Source of the DNA: Plantago major
Lineage: Eukaryota > Streptophyta > Magnoliopsida > Lamiales > Plantaginaceae
Direction of reading: 5' to 3'
DNA length: 64,000 nt
Assembly: GCA_026545765.1 (NCBI GenBank)
Contig: CM048840.1
Location: 86,084,877-86,148,876 of the forward strand
Shown here: positions 33,676 to 45,009 of the stretch, piece by piece
Numbering within the stretch: the stretch's first letter is position 1
How the letters are laid out: each line of letters starts with the position of its first letter
Made by a program: the position numbers and the translations under genes
The notes under the pieces: model-generated
Told to the model about the DNA's origin: nothing
The model's input: the letters and a program-made list of their open reading frames with translations, nothing else
Database searches by the model: none

Positions 33676-36125
33676 TCAAGGTTCCACAATGTAAATGACA
33701 TTGTCATCCTCATCAACTCCAACGGTTTTCAATTCTATGAAGACAAAAGAATCAACAATTAGATATTGGATAGCAAAGAATAGGATAAAAGTGTATCAAG
33801 CAAATAACAAACAAAACATATCAAGCAACAAAGATCAATAGATAATTATAATATTACCTTCTTCAATTTCCTCCATCTCTTCCATGTCACGAATTTCTCT
33901 ACGTTTCCTTGCTCGAATCCAACCTTGAGTACAAATCAAGGCTTGCACGGTCTAGTAATGTGAAAAGAAACAAATAAATAAAGCATAAACTTAATAAATA
34001 AGCTAGATTAAATAATGAATATAAAGAAACTAAGAGTTTAGACTTACATTACCGATGGATTCAAAGAGCTTCTAAATTGATCAACTTGACGACCTCCGGC
34101 ACTAAAAGCGGATTCCGAAGCTACGGTAGATAAAGGAATAGCAAGAATATCACGCGCCATCTTTGAAACAATTGGATAACGGTGTTCATTCAAACCCCAC
34201 CAAGATAATGCATCTAACTCCTCTTCCTCCGGTCCCAAATCATCACCCAAATACCTCTCAAACTCACTTCTTTGTATCACATTGGTTCCCTTCAACTTCT
34301 TAGCTTTCTCCAAACGCATTTGACGACGACTACCAACTTCAAGATTGGGATCACCACTAGTTTGGGCAGTTTGGGAAGCCACACTAGTGTACTTTGACCT
34401 ATACTCATCATATAGCTCATTAGCACACGTCTTCACTTGTATAGCTAATTCTCTAGCTTTTACTTCCCCAAACATTTCTCCTAGACTCACGACAACAACT
34501 TCAAACTTGGCATGTGGATCAAGAATCACCGCCATGTAAACCATCATGTTAATCTTCTCCAAATCACCCCAATACTTGTTATATTTTTCTTGCATGACTA
34601 GGGCCATTGATTGCATTTTTTCATCTCTATTTTCACTCCATTCACTCAACAATGAAAGAACGTCACAAATTTCATTTAGTCCCTTGTTGATTGTCAAATA
34701 CAAAGCACCAGAAATGCGCTTTGTCACTCCATAGAATCCTTTCAAAAGCACCAGAAATGCGCTTTGTCCCTTGTTGATTGTCAAATACAAAGCACCAGAA
34801 ATGCGCTTTGTCACTCCATAGAATCCTTTAAAAAACACAACCAACTTCTCCACATTCACCCAATCATTGTCATCAGGAGCCATTTCATCAAGCTTATCAG
34901 AAACAGGTAAGTCAATTCCATCAATAGCTTGTCTCAATTTGCAAGCGGCATCTAACATGCTATATGTGGAATTCCAACGAGTTGGGCAATCTTGGGATAA
35001 CAAAGCTTTTGTATCTATATTATGTCTCTTCGCAAGATCTTTCAATCTTTGAAATCTTGAAGGAGAGTTCCTGATATATTTCACAGCACATCTGATTCTA
35101 TTGATGGATGTTTGATCATCTCTAATGCCATCCCACACAATAAGGTTAATGATATGAGCTATGCATCTCATGTGAATGTATTTGCCCTTACAAATACCCC
35201 CATAACGCTCAATCATTCTTCCCAAATAAGCACATGCAGTGTTATTAGGTCCAGCATTATCAACAGTCACAGTAAAAAGCTTACTTTCAATACCCCATGC
35301 AACAAGACACTCCTCAATACCTTTTCCAATGGCTTGACCACTATGACTAGTAATAGGGCAAAAGTTAATGATCCTTTTTTGTAACTTCCATTCATTATCA
35401 ACAAAATGAGCCGTGATGCACATATAATTCAACTTCTGATTAGACGTCCATGTGTCAGTAGTAATGCTAACTCTTTGACAAGAATCTCTAAACACACCTT
35501 TCAACATTAACTTTTCAACCTTGTAAAGTTTAAGAACATCACGTGCAATAGTAAAACGTGACAAACAAGTGTATTTAGGACAAGCAGCTTCCATGACACG
35601 TACAAAACCAGATGACTCAAAGAATCTAAAAGAGCATTCTTCAAGAATTATCATTTCAACAATAGCTTGTCTAACTTCACCAAATTCACGATCAAATGTC
35701 AATTTCCCATCACCCCCTTCTCCATCCACAAACCCAGGTCTAAAGTTCAACTCATTTTGTTTTCCTTTATTTGCAGGATTATGTAAACATTTGTCAACAT
35801 GCGAGCTAATATTCGTTGTACCATTCCTAACAGTACAACATCCAAAAGTAACATCACAATACTTACATTCAGCCCTAGGGCCCATGTTGTCCACATACTC
35901 CACGAAATGCTTCCAAAATGGCGACTTCTTTGTTTTTGTAGTTCTCACATAATTGCGCCCATCCGTGAGTTTCTTATGTGGTGGTAATGTACTTTGAATT
36001 TCTTCCAATTCTTCAACAGTAAAAGAATTGGTGGACAAGTTTACAGAACCCGTCTGAGACGTGTCCAAGTCCTCAGCACCCATCTCCAAGTCTACAGAAA
36101 CCGAAGCTGTCCTTTTTGGAGGCAT
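33676..36125 (-). CDS. hAT family transposase, three exons
   Basis: Exon 1, 36125-34053 (ATG at 36125, MPPKRTASVSVD): BED zinc finger at residues ~70-115 (FWKHFVEYVD, CKYCDVTFGC, HVDKC), RNase H-like core (ITTDTWTSNQKLNYMCITAH, TVDNAGPNNTACAYL, HMRCIAHIINLIV, DCPTRWNSTYSML), and the hAT dimerisation motif IPLSTVASESAFSAGGRQVD near the end. Intron 34052-33952 (GT..AG), exon 2 33951-33858 (TVQALICTQGWIRARKR), intron 33857-33735, exon 3 33734-33676 (ending YIVEP, TGA). It catalyses cut-and-paste transposition in the nucleus. No stop or frameshift; an 87-bp in-frame duplication lies at residues ~430-490. The splice model is mine, from consensus sites and frame. Confidence 0.85.
34681..34854 (-). 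repeat. 87-bp in-frame tandem duplication in the hAT transposase
   Basis: 34681-34743 recurs at 34768-34829 with offset 87, i.e. 29 codons, so KGFYGVTKRISGALYLTI appears twice. The intervening part (34744-34767) repeats part of the same unit again in another frame. Confidence 0.9.
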
Positions 36126-37369
36126 CTACGATTCAAAAAACATACTGTAAATATGAAATCCCCAAACAGAAGTTCAAAAAGCATAATGTGAACATGAATT
36201 ACATAAAAATCCCATGTAAGTTCAAAAGCATACCGTCTAAACTTGTAACAAAAACAAAAGCATCATCATAAACTTACGGTGCAAGAAGTTTGCGAATCCG
36301 TGGTCAAGTTAAACAAACTTGAGATGGATTGGTTGGTTGGAACACAAGAATTGCTCAAAATCCCCAAACAAGGTTCGGGTATACTGCGTCTCAATTAAGA
36401 TCAAATCAAAATCCCCAAATGTAATGTAATTAAAATTGGTTAGAGAAGGTTGTTTACCAAGCTATTGGATGACGCAAACAATCGAACAAGAGTAAAACTC
36501 ATCTCGCCACTAAAAAGCAACTTTACCTCTGCAAACAGAATCATAAAGATTTCATACGTGTATGTAGTAACAAAAGCAACTTTATATTATAGATAGATAA
36601 GTAATTTAGAATTTCATTAATGAATGATATTAGCTTAGTAATAAGAAATAGAAGTAAAGTATAAATATACTTAATTATATAAAATACCATTAAAGGGTCT
36701 CTTAGTTAAATAGTTAAAGGTACACAATAAGTTATAGAAAACACAAAGTAAAACATAGAGTAATTAAGGGGTAGTTTCATTTAGTACTGTATAGGTAGGC
36801 AATTCTATTAGTTAATAATGGTTGATCATTCAAAGCTATTCATAGTTTATATAGGTAAGATGAAAGAGTTTTTGCTTAGAGGATAGAATAATTTGTATTA
36901 GGAAAAAGGGTAAGCACTTACTTAGACATCATCATGAATCATATTAATGAGTGTCCCTTTTATTTTATACTTAGTGTGCCAGTAAAGGAAAAACTCACAT
37001 AAACCAGAAACACTTAGTAGCACATATTAATAACTACCCTTTTTCTCTGTCTCGTAAGGCTTATACTATAAACCCCAAAAGCAAGTCCTTATTGTTTCTG
37101 ACCAATACACCCATACTGAACAAATTTGGGGTACTAACACTAGCAGATTGGTAGCCAAGAAGTGTACTGGACCTGAATGTCCATTCTGTCATTTTTGTTT
37201 ATTTCTATATGAATTAGTCACTTATAATAGGTTCGGTTCAAACCGAAAACTGAGTTTTTCGGTTCGGTTTCGGCCAGTTTTTCGGTTCGGTCTCGTTTCC
37301 GCTCAGTCCTAACTGGTGCACACTAGAAAATCCTAGGTTAGAAGTTTTACCATTTGACTTTGTTAAAAT

Positions 37370-37581
37370 TTTAAGGAAATATGATAAAAAAGGTGGTAGA
37401 TGGTAAAAAGTAAGAAAGATAATAGAAAAAGTAAGGAAGAAAATAGATAAAGTATGAAAGAGAGTGTTTAAAAATTAATAAGTGGAGATAGTGAGTTTTC
37501 AAGAATGGAAAATGGAAACGTTAAACTTGTAAGAAAAGCCCGAAATGACAAATAGTAAAGCTTGTAAAAAAACGGAGGGAG
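37370..37581 (-). mobile_element. Stowaway-like MITE fragment
   Basis: Ends with ACGGAGGGAGTA (37570-37581), the common Stowaway-type terminus. Interior AAAGTATGAAAGAGAG is shared with the MITEs at 39771, 46832 and 56236. The other end is not clear. Confidence 0.6.
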
Positions 37582-38621
37582 TATTGTTATTTGAATTCTG
37601 CCTTCTAGCGATAGCAATCTATATAATACATTAAGCAAAAATGTTTTTGAGCAATTATAGGCTATCCACCTCATTGAATTATTTGGCAAATCTATATGCT
37701 CTGAATTGTCAGTATTAATGCTTGGTTGGATAAATATTTTATTCTGATTGGTCCAAATAACTTTATCTTGCTGATATAGTAAAGTGAAAAAATTCTTCTT
37801 CTATGTGAAGGTAATTAGTGCATGGAAATTAAAATAGTTTCTTAATTTGGAAATATTGCTTCATTATGGTAGTTTGATTTTCATAAATAAGTAAAGAAGG
37901 AAGTCTAAACTTTAGTCAACGCCCATATAGTTGTTTAGAGATCAAAACGTTAAATCTGAATAGTATTATATCCCTCACCTATATATTCATCAAATAAAGA
38001 ATTAAAATAATCATGTAAACGTTCAAAATAAAAATAAGTAAATCTCCTAGAACACCGTATATAGTAAAGATTTAAAAAAAGACGAACATACATTAATATT
38101 ACTAATCTGAATATTCTTAGTTAAGAACATAGGTGTTTTTTTATAAAAATATGATGTATTTTATTAATACTAATATAGTTCCGTATGTAATAAATTAAGT
38201 TTAGACGGCCTCACCTAGAACTTTGTGAAAAAAAAATATGACGTAGATGGAAAACTAAAATATAAATTGCAACCTGCATTATATTCTGATTTACATTATT
38301 AATAAGGGGATGAGGGGAAAAAATGTAGTCCATCATAGCTTATACTGACGAAAAATACTTAATGGAAAAAATTAAAGTAAATGATAAAATATGAAAAGTT
38401 TACAAAAGTTGTATTTTTAGTGGCAAATGTTTAATTTATGTATAAAAGTAATTTTTTTTATTAGTTATTGGGTGTGGGTAGCTTCATGCATTTTAATTAG
38501 TAATGTGTGAAAATTATATAAAGTTTTGTGGGGCGAATGGAGTATATTGTACTAAACCCCTTATGTTATATACTTAACAAAGTTTATCTGAATCTAACTT
38601 TCTTCATATTATTAACAAAGG
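37582..38621. other. AT-rich stretch without recognised features
   Basis: No coding frame with a domain, no TIR pair and no repeat that I can identify. Confidence 0.5.
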
Positions 38622-39512
38622 AAAAAATCCAAAAAAAAGTACCTAAAGTTGTGACATTTCCAAAAAAGGTACCTTATTTATCACGTAGCGACTCAATCAA
38701 GCGACACATGTCACTTCGTAATTTTAATTTTTTAATGGACAAATTTGAAAATAAAATAAATATAGTTAATTTCAGTTTAACCACATTATTTTCAATAATT
38801 ATGAACAAAGCCCATCATGTTAAGTAATTTTCAAAATTCCCCATTTACTATTTATTTTACCTTTATTAAAATAAAACTAAAATTAAAAAGTAAAAAACAT
38901 CAAAAAACTTTTTAACAAAACGGATTCTGCAAAGCTTCCATAGCAGAAGCTCCTCCATGAAGCTTAAGGAGCTTCTATGGCCGTTGGAAGTTCCACAGAG
39001 GTGCCCCATGGCGGATTTGGACCGCCATTAATTGAAGCTCCATGGCGGGAGCTTCCATGGCAGATCTGAATCCGCCGTGGAAGCTCCCGCCATGGAGCCT
39101 TAATTGGCAGTCGGGTAGAAGCTCCACCTTGGAGCTTCACATGGTAGTCACATCCATTGAAGATAGCTTCCATGGCCATGTAAGCTTTCTTCCACATGGT
39201 GACATTTTTTTTTTTTTTATTCTTTTGTCTATTATGTTTATGAAATTTTAAAATGTTTTGTGGCTGATTTTCGGATTATTTCAAAAAATTGGACCTATTT
39301 GACATTAACTATAGTTTACAGTATTTACATTTTAGTCCACTATCTTTTTGTATTTTTCAAAGTGACACGTATCGCTAATTAAGCCACCATGTGTCACAGG
39401 GCATTTAAATTGGGCAATGATACATCCAAATGTACCAAAATCGGACGGCCACAACTAAAGGTACATTTTTGGAAAATGTCACAACTTAAGGTACATTTTT
39501 CGGAAATCAAAC
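38622..39512. mobile_element. Non-autonomous TIR element with GC-rich hairpin core
   Basis: AAAGTACCTAAAGTTGTGAC followed by ATTTCCAAAAAAGGTACC at about 38635-38672 is matched inverted at 39453-39502 (complement: AATGTACCTTAAGTTGTGAC, then ATTTTCCAAAAATGTACC). The terminal repeats are about 50 bp. The interior has no gene; it has a GC-rich island (38930-39200) with many GGAGCTTCCATGG motifs. Superfamily unclear, possibly MULE-like; no target duplication found. Confidence 0.7.
39027..39108. repeat. Near-perfect inverted repeat (hairpin) in the TIR element
   Basis: Arms 39027-39061 and 39073-39107 (about 35 bp each, two to three mismatches) enclose an 11-bp spacer; the core of both arms is CTCCATGGCGGGAGCTTCCA. 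Confidence 0.85.
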
Positions 39513-39770
39513 ATTCACCAAACACCCCATTTCATTCTCAAGAAAAAAATTAATGAAAACAAAATGATCGGAGTATGAGATGATTTAATTATTGTAATTA
39601 ATTGTACATTCTTCGATTTCTACAGGTATGAGAGGACTCATATGCAATCAAATAGAACCGTGATGTATTATCACTCATTGTAAACATGTATACTCTCTCC
39701 GTCTCGGAGAACTTCATAAATTAAGATTGATGCGTAATTTTATGTGAAATACTAAAATAAATTATAGACA

Positions 39771-40000
39771 TACTCCCCCGATTCCAATTTCAACTTCCCG
39801 CATTTCATTTTGGGACGTTCCAATTTCAACTTCTCATCCCTTAAATGAAAAAATTTTCACTCCTACTTTATTCACTATTAATTGCCATACCTTATTCACT
39901 CTCTTTCATACTTTATCACCATATCTACTACTTTATTCACTTTTATCTTAAAACTTGTGTCTGGGCCCGCGTGAACACGAACTCAGGACTGAGGGATATA
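39771..40000. mobile_element. Degenerate Stowaway-like MITE
   Basis: Starts TACTCCCCCGATTCC and ends ACTGAGGGATATA. Interior sequence (39880-39960) is the complement of the 56290-56370 region of the better preserved MITE (GTGATAAAGTATGAAAGAG). Confidence 0.6.
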
Positions 40001-42109
40001 TTATTACAAAAAGTGTAGTTTAGTGGCAAAATTTAAGACTTTTTATTATTTATTGGATGTAGGGTAATTTCATTTTTTGAATGTATGGAATTTTGTGCGG
40101 CGGCTAAAAATGAAGTAAGTTAATTTTATTTTAATAAGTTTGGCATTTCATAGTCTCTATTGCTTTCTTTACTATACCCGTCGAGTATCCAATGAGATCA
40201 ATGGATTTGTTATGTTAAAAATGCCTGGTCAATTGTCAAGTCCTTGAGTGTGGAAAGAATAAGTGAGGTCGATTACACGGTGAATGAATTGGGGGATGTT
40301 TCCCAATGAGTCACTCTCTACGGTTAACTGCTTAGGATTTCCTAATCATAGTATCATATTGAAGTTTGGATATATGATTATGCTTTTAAGAAATAATTAT
40401 TAGACTCCTGGGCAGTGCAATTACATAAGAGCTATAGGTACTAATCTTAAGAAACATATAATTGAGGCAAGAATGATATCACCAAGATGTTCTTCCACTG
40501 ACAATATATGACATAGTAGATGGATCAAAATATATGATTTGCCATTAATGCTCAGAATATTTGTCGAGGTCCTAAAACAGATGGCATAAATTAAATAAAA
40601 TGGATGGTAATGGCTTGGAATAGGGTAAACAGGTTGGCTCCAACCCAACCCAAACCAAACCAACAAAACCTGATGGGTTTGAACCCGATAAATATTACAA
40701 GGGTCATTAACCCGTATCCGAACCATGGCCGATAATTATTATGAGCGGGTATGTTTACAAAAATGAACCCGTCGGGTTGGTGGTCCCCCCCCCCCCCCCC
40801 CCCCTCCCCCCATCCTGAACCACGAATAAAGAAACATTATTATTTCACATGTTATCTTGATTTTTCAATAGGGGGCAACCACCCCACCCCAACCCAATAA
40901 TATAAAATTTGCATTTAACTAATGTCATTATTACATGCGCATATGATTTTTCTTTTGGGGGAAGGGGAAAACGTTGACTTTTAAGCCTATATGTAATTAT
41001 AATTTTTTTTGTGTGTAAAAATGGGTTAATCTATAATAGTTTGAATAGGAGGGACTAAAGTGACAAGAGGCTATATTGTAGGGGTGGTATCTGTAATTTT
41101 CCCTTCCCTAACATACTATCAGATTTTGTTTGAACCTTGAAAGGACGAAAAGAAAAGTGGTTTTGTGTAAGTACTTAAACGATTTTGGTAGAACTTATAA
41201 TTTTCAAACAAAGAATATTTTGTTTAAGCGATTAAAATTATAACCGTCATCAAAGAAAACTTATGTGCTAAAGACACAAGTATGTCCATAACTCTAACCA
41301 TTTGAGCTACATCTACCTATAATATAAATAATTATGCAAAACATACATAAGATGTAAAAAAGATAAAAAGAAAAATTGTATGATGGGACGGGTCAGGCAC
41401 CCTGTCCGGTATTAACGGGGCCAAGTCTGACCTTTAAAAAAACATCTGCACAAAGACTGAGCCTAATAAAGCCCGGGCGTGCCAGGCCCATTGTCATCCC
41501 CTCCAATTTCCTATGGGTAAAACATCTCATTTCATACATCTCAATTTATATGTATTATATAGATGCATGCAATTCCACATCATGCAAATTATGGATGAGA
41601 AGGGGCGGGTGCGGGGGTATTATATAAAAAATTAAACCGAACCACATCATAATAATGAGTCAAACAATTTTAATCCGACCCAAGATAATAGGAATAAAAA
41701 TTTATCAATGAATTCTTTATATATAATTTTTTGTGATCTCATTGAGAATATAATGGGTATACACCCAGTAGTCGAGCCACATATGGGCACGTCATAGCAA
41801 ATGTGGGGTGGGTCAGTTGGGTGGGTTCCATCTCCCCCAACACCAAAATAAGAATTTCACTAAAACATAAGAAAATTTAAGTTTTTGAAACAATAATATT
41901 TGTTTGGAATTGGAGGGGGCACCCGTCGGGTCAGGTAAATGACCCAATAAAAATACCGGGTAACAACCCTTCGGGCCTGGAACATGTTATGGTCAGATTG
42001 GACCCTAAATGTCCAATTAAATGGTTTCGGATCCTAAATGAGTCATGGGTGGTTCATCCTTGGATTTACCAAATTATCAATGAAAAATTACGGGTTCGGG
42101 CATGATCTA
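40001..42109. other. Gene-free stretch with possible degenerate hAT MITE
   Basis: No coding region supported. 40601 (TGGATGGTAATGGCTTGG) and, on the other strand, 41505 (GGGGATGACAATGGGCCTGG) could be ends of a hAT-type MITE like that at 53265, but flanks do not match. A C-run lies at 40785-40811. CCCGTCGAGTATC at 40177-40189 equals half of a Helitron terminal hairpin (see 42661). Confidence 0.35.
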
Positions 42110-42690
42110 GGAGGGCATACTACCGAGGAGATATTTATATCTTGATGGAAGACAAAAGGTTTTAATTTCTAGGATGATATGATGGTGATCACATCCGATG
42201 AGAGAAGTTCCCATTAAGTTTTGATTAGAGCCAGTTTCCTATATTGGTCTACTTTGTTATGACAATAAATAAGATTATGGGACAGTGTTTCTCTCACATG
42301 GGCCTTTACCTCTCCTCCCCCTTATCTGACCTCAGAAAATTATTGTAGGAGTGGAATTGAAGTATTGATTTTCAGTAATGAAGTAAAACAATTCACTACA
42401 TAAAGCTTTTTGTGGTGTATTAAAAAAGTATTCGACGATTTATGAATTATTAATGTGTATCATACCTGTTATATGAAAGAGAATTGTAACTAAATTGCTT
42501 CCTTTTTAAGTAAAGTTCACTTTCACTGATAATATTATTTTCATTTTTATATTTATTAGTTGGCTTCGTATGACATGTTGAAGCGATTTAAACATGATTT
42601 CGTACACATTTTAATCATTTAGTGTAAAAGATATATCGCTTATGCAAACTTTTTTCGATTCCCGTCGAGTATCGACGGGTCATTTACTAG
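42110..42690 (+). mobile_element. Helitron 3' segment (i) with intact terminal hairpin
   Basis: 42661-42679 is CCCGTCGAGTATCGACGGG, a perfect 8-bp stem with 3-base loop, followed after seven bases by CTAG at 42687-42690 and then T. A hairpin 5-12 bases before a CTRR end is the Helitron 3' terminus. Upstream, 42150-42330 is a heavily decayed match to the helicase C-terminus seen at 46010-46190. Confidence 0.8.
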
Positions 42691-43839
42691 TATATATATA
42701 TAACAATACATTTTCAAGCCTTTTGGTAAAGCCATGTGTTATACTGACGTATCAATTTCGAGCATTCCTATTGGTTCATTTTTTTACTGATGTGGTGATT
42801 TGGAAGAATCTGATTGGTTCTCTATGCCTTATCCAGTATGAGCTCTCTGAAAATCATTTAAAAACCTTTGAGAAAATCAGTTTAAATGCTCAAATAAGTC
42901 TGTGATCCTGCTATCAACTAAAAGCAAACTTGGAAGGAGTCTACAACTTATTTTTAATTGAAACCTAAATGAAACAATTAAGGAAATTAAATCCGTTAAC
43001 AATACACACAATGCAAAATCTCTAAAAGTATATCAATAACTATTAACACAAAATCGGCAAGATAACCAGAATATGCAAGATCACGGAATCTGCACATTTT
43101 AATTTCGAGAATACTGTAGCAGTCAAATTCCATAAATTCCCAGCAGTACACCGTTTGTTTTTGCAGAGTTTTTAGAAGAGAAGAAAGAATTCGTGTTATT
43201 TATACAGAGTCTGTTGTTATTCTTTTGAGTTTTGACGACATATCAATCATTCATGCCACTGAACATTAACAACTTCTTCATCTTTTTTGCATGTTCATAT
43301 GTGGATCTGGCGTTTTGTTGTTGCAGCTTCAAAATCTGACCTTTTTAACTTTGAATCATCACAGCCTCGAAAACGAGTTCTTACCCCTTGAATCGAACCT
43401 GAAAATCGTAAGCCATAGCCTTTTTGAGTGCCGACATGAAGGTACTCCATATCGATTACGCTTATGTCGAAATCATCATGGCTTTAAATGGAAAAATAAA
43501 TAACAGACAACGAGCTATATTAATCACATTTAATCGAACTCAATTTGGTTCGAGTGAAGAGCCCTAATATTTTGGAAAAAACAAATCGATTAAGATCAGA
43601 TAACTCGTCATCATTCTAATCGTTACCAAATAACATAAACCAAAGAATTTCCCTTAGTCGAACCTGGAAATCAATGATTCCGATCAGTAGCAGCTTCTAC
43701 GCGTCCAGTTCGAACGGAGATGATGCGTTTTTAGATGAGGCAAGCTGAGCGGAATTCCAAAGCAGGAGTAAAATTTAATAATTTAAAAAATATATGGGAT
43801 TTTATAATTTGAATGTGAAAAACAAATAAATAAATAAAA
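42691..43839. other. Unassigned sequence between Helitron segments
   Basis: Short frames only (42642-42905, 43291-43503), none with a recognisable domain; may be Helitron interior or older intergenic DNA. Confidence 0.4.
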
Positions 43840-44986
43840 GGCTCATATATAGTTATTGATCTTGGAAAGCACATCATGCTTCCGAGGAATACTGATATGA
43901 GATACTGATTAGGCTTCTGAGTTGTGCAATGGAACAAAAGTCTTATATATAGTTATTGATCTTGGAAAGCACATCATGAAGGGAAATAAAACGATACATG
44001 TAATCCGTGGGGGCCAAAACTTTATCATCCCGAGGAGGATGATGATGGTGAGTCTATATGGCGAGACAAAGTTCCCAATCAATTTTGATAGGGGACAGTT
44101 CCTCACATCCGCCTGTTTTGCTATAACCATAAATAAGAATCAGAGACAATCTCTCTCACACGTCGACATCTACATCCCCTCATTCGCATTCAACTACATG
44201 TTCGGTTGTGTGTTTCTCTCTCTAGAGTTATCTACAAAAAGTGACTGAAAGTATTAATTTGCAATAATAAGGGTAAAACATATGACATGAGAACCAATGT
44301 GGTATACAATTTAGCAAACGGTTATAATACTGACCATGTGTACATTTTTTCATATGTTCGTGTTCAATTTGACTAATTATACTTCTCGCCTTTGTTCTAG
44401 GCATGATATGACTTCAAACGAAATGTTGAAGCGTTTATATCATGCATTTTATCAGATTGTAAAATTTGAATGTCAGCTAAAGAGGTTATTATAAAATTTA
44501 TGCATTTTTATACTAAGTTTTATCTTTACTCCCCTTTGGTGGGGATTGCATTATGTTGAGGTGACTTTCGATCACTTGGCAGATTTTTGTATCTTCTATT
44601 TCTAAGCTCGACGACGTTACTGTTCCCAAATTTTGAAATCAAGTAGAGGATAATTTAATCGACTTATACTTTTCTCACTCAAATTTATCTACTTCCAATT
44701 CGAATATCATCTTCATTTATTCAATTTTCGTTATTTGATGAATATGCATATTACGCAGCAACTAAGATAACATAGCTCATGTCAAGTGTTAAACACATCC
44801 ACAAATAGTCAAAACTCATATTCTTATTTTCGAGAATATTGGTGATGGGAACTTCAATTTCATTTACCAAGACCTTAAGAAAATTGATGGTTGCACCTAT
44901 GTTGTAAAACATAGCATGAGGTAGTCATATGAGGATAGATAGTATTTTCTCCATGTCCCGTCAAGTATCAACATGCCATTGACTAG
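43840..44986 (+). mobile_element. Helitron 3' segment (ii)
   Basis: Carries a helicase C-terminal frame (43922-44248) and ends with a degenerate copy of the terminal hairpin (CCCGTCAAGTATCAACATG, 44957-44975) followed by ACTAG at 44982-44986. The phrase ATATAGTTATTGATCTTGGA is duplicated at 43846 and 43947. Confidence 0.7.
43915..44250 (+). pseudogene. Helitron helicase (Pif1-type) C-terminal remnant (ii)
   Basis: LCNGTKVLYIVIDLGKHIM, FIIPRRMMM, FPINFDRGQFLTSACFAITI and NKNQRQSLSHVDIYIP correspond to the last helicase motifs of the Helitron Rep-helicase, where NKSQGQSL is the usual form of motif VI. The Rep domain and helicase N-terminus are absent. Confidence 0.8.
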
Positions 44987-45009
44987 GGGTAGGATGGTGC
45001 ATTCGAGAT

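Larger units (their letters stand above)
33299..37312 (-). mobile_element. hAT transposon, apparently full length
   Basis: Left end TAGGGCTGAGCATCGG and right end (complement) TAGGACTGAGCGGAAACG form short imperfect inverted repeats. Flanking 8-mers TTGGTGCA (33291-33298) and CTGGTGCA (37313-37320) match at 7 of 8 positions, the hAT target-duplication length. Subterminal DNA at both ends is rich in ACCGAACCGAA/TTCGGTTCGGT, another hAT habit. It encloses one spliced transposase gene that is open throughout, so it could be autonomous. Confidence 0.9.

Noticed and set aside
40600..41505. Complete hAT MITE
   Set aside because: Possible ends resemble the MITE at 53265, but flanking 8-mers do not match and the ends are degenerate; mentioned only as a possibility.
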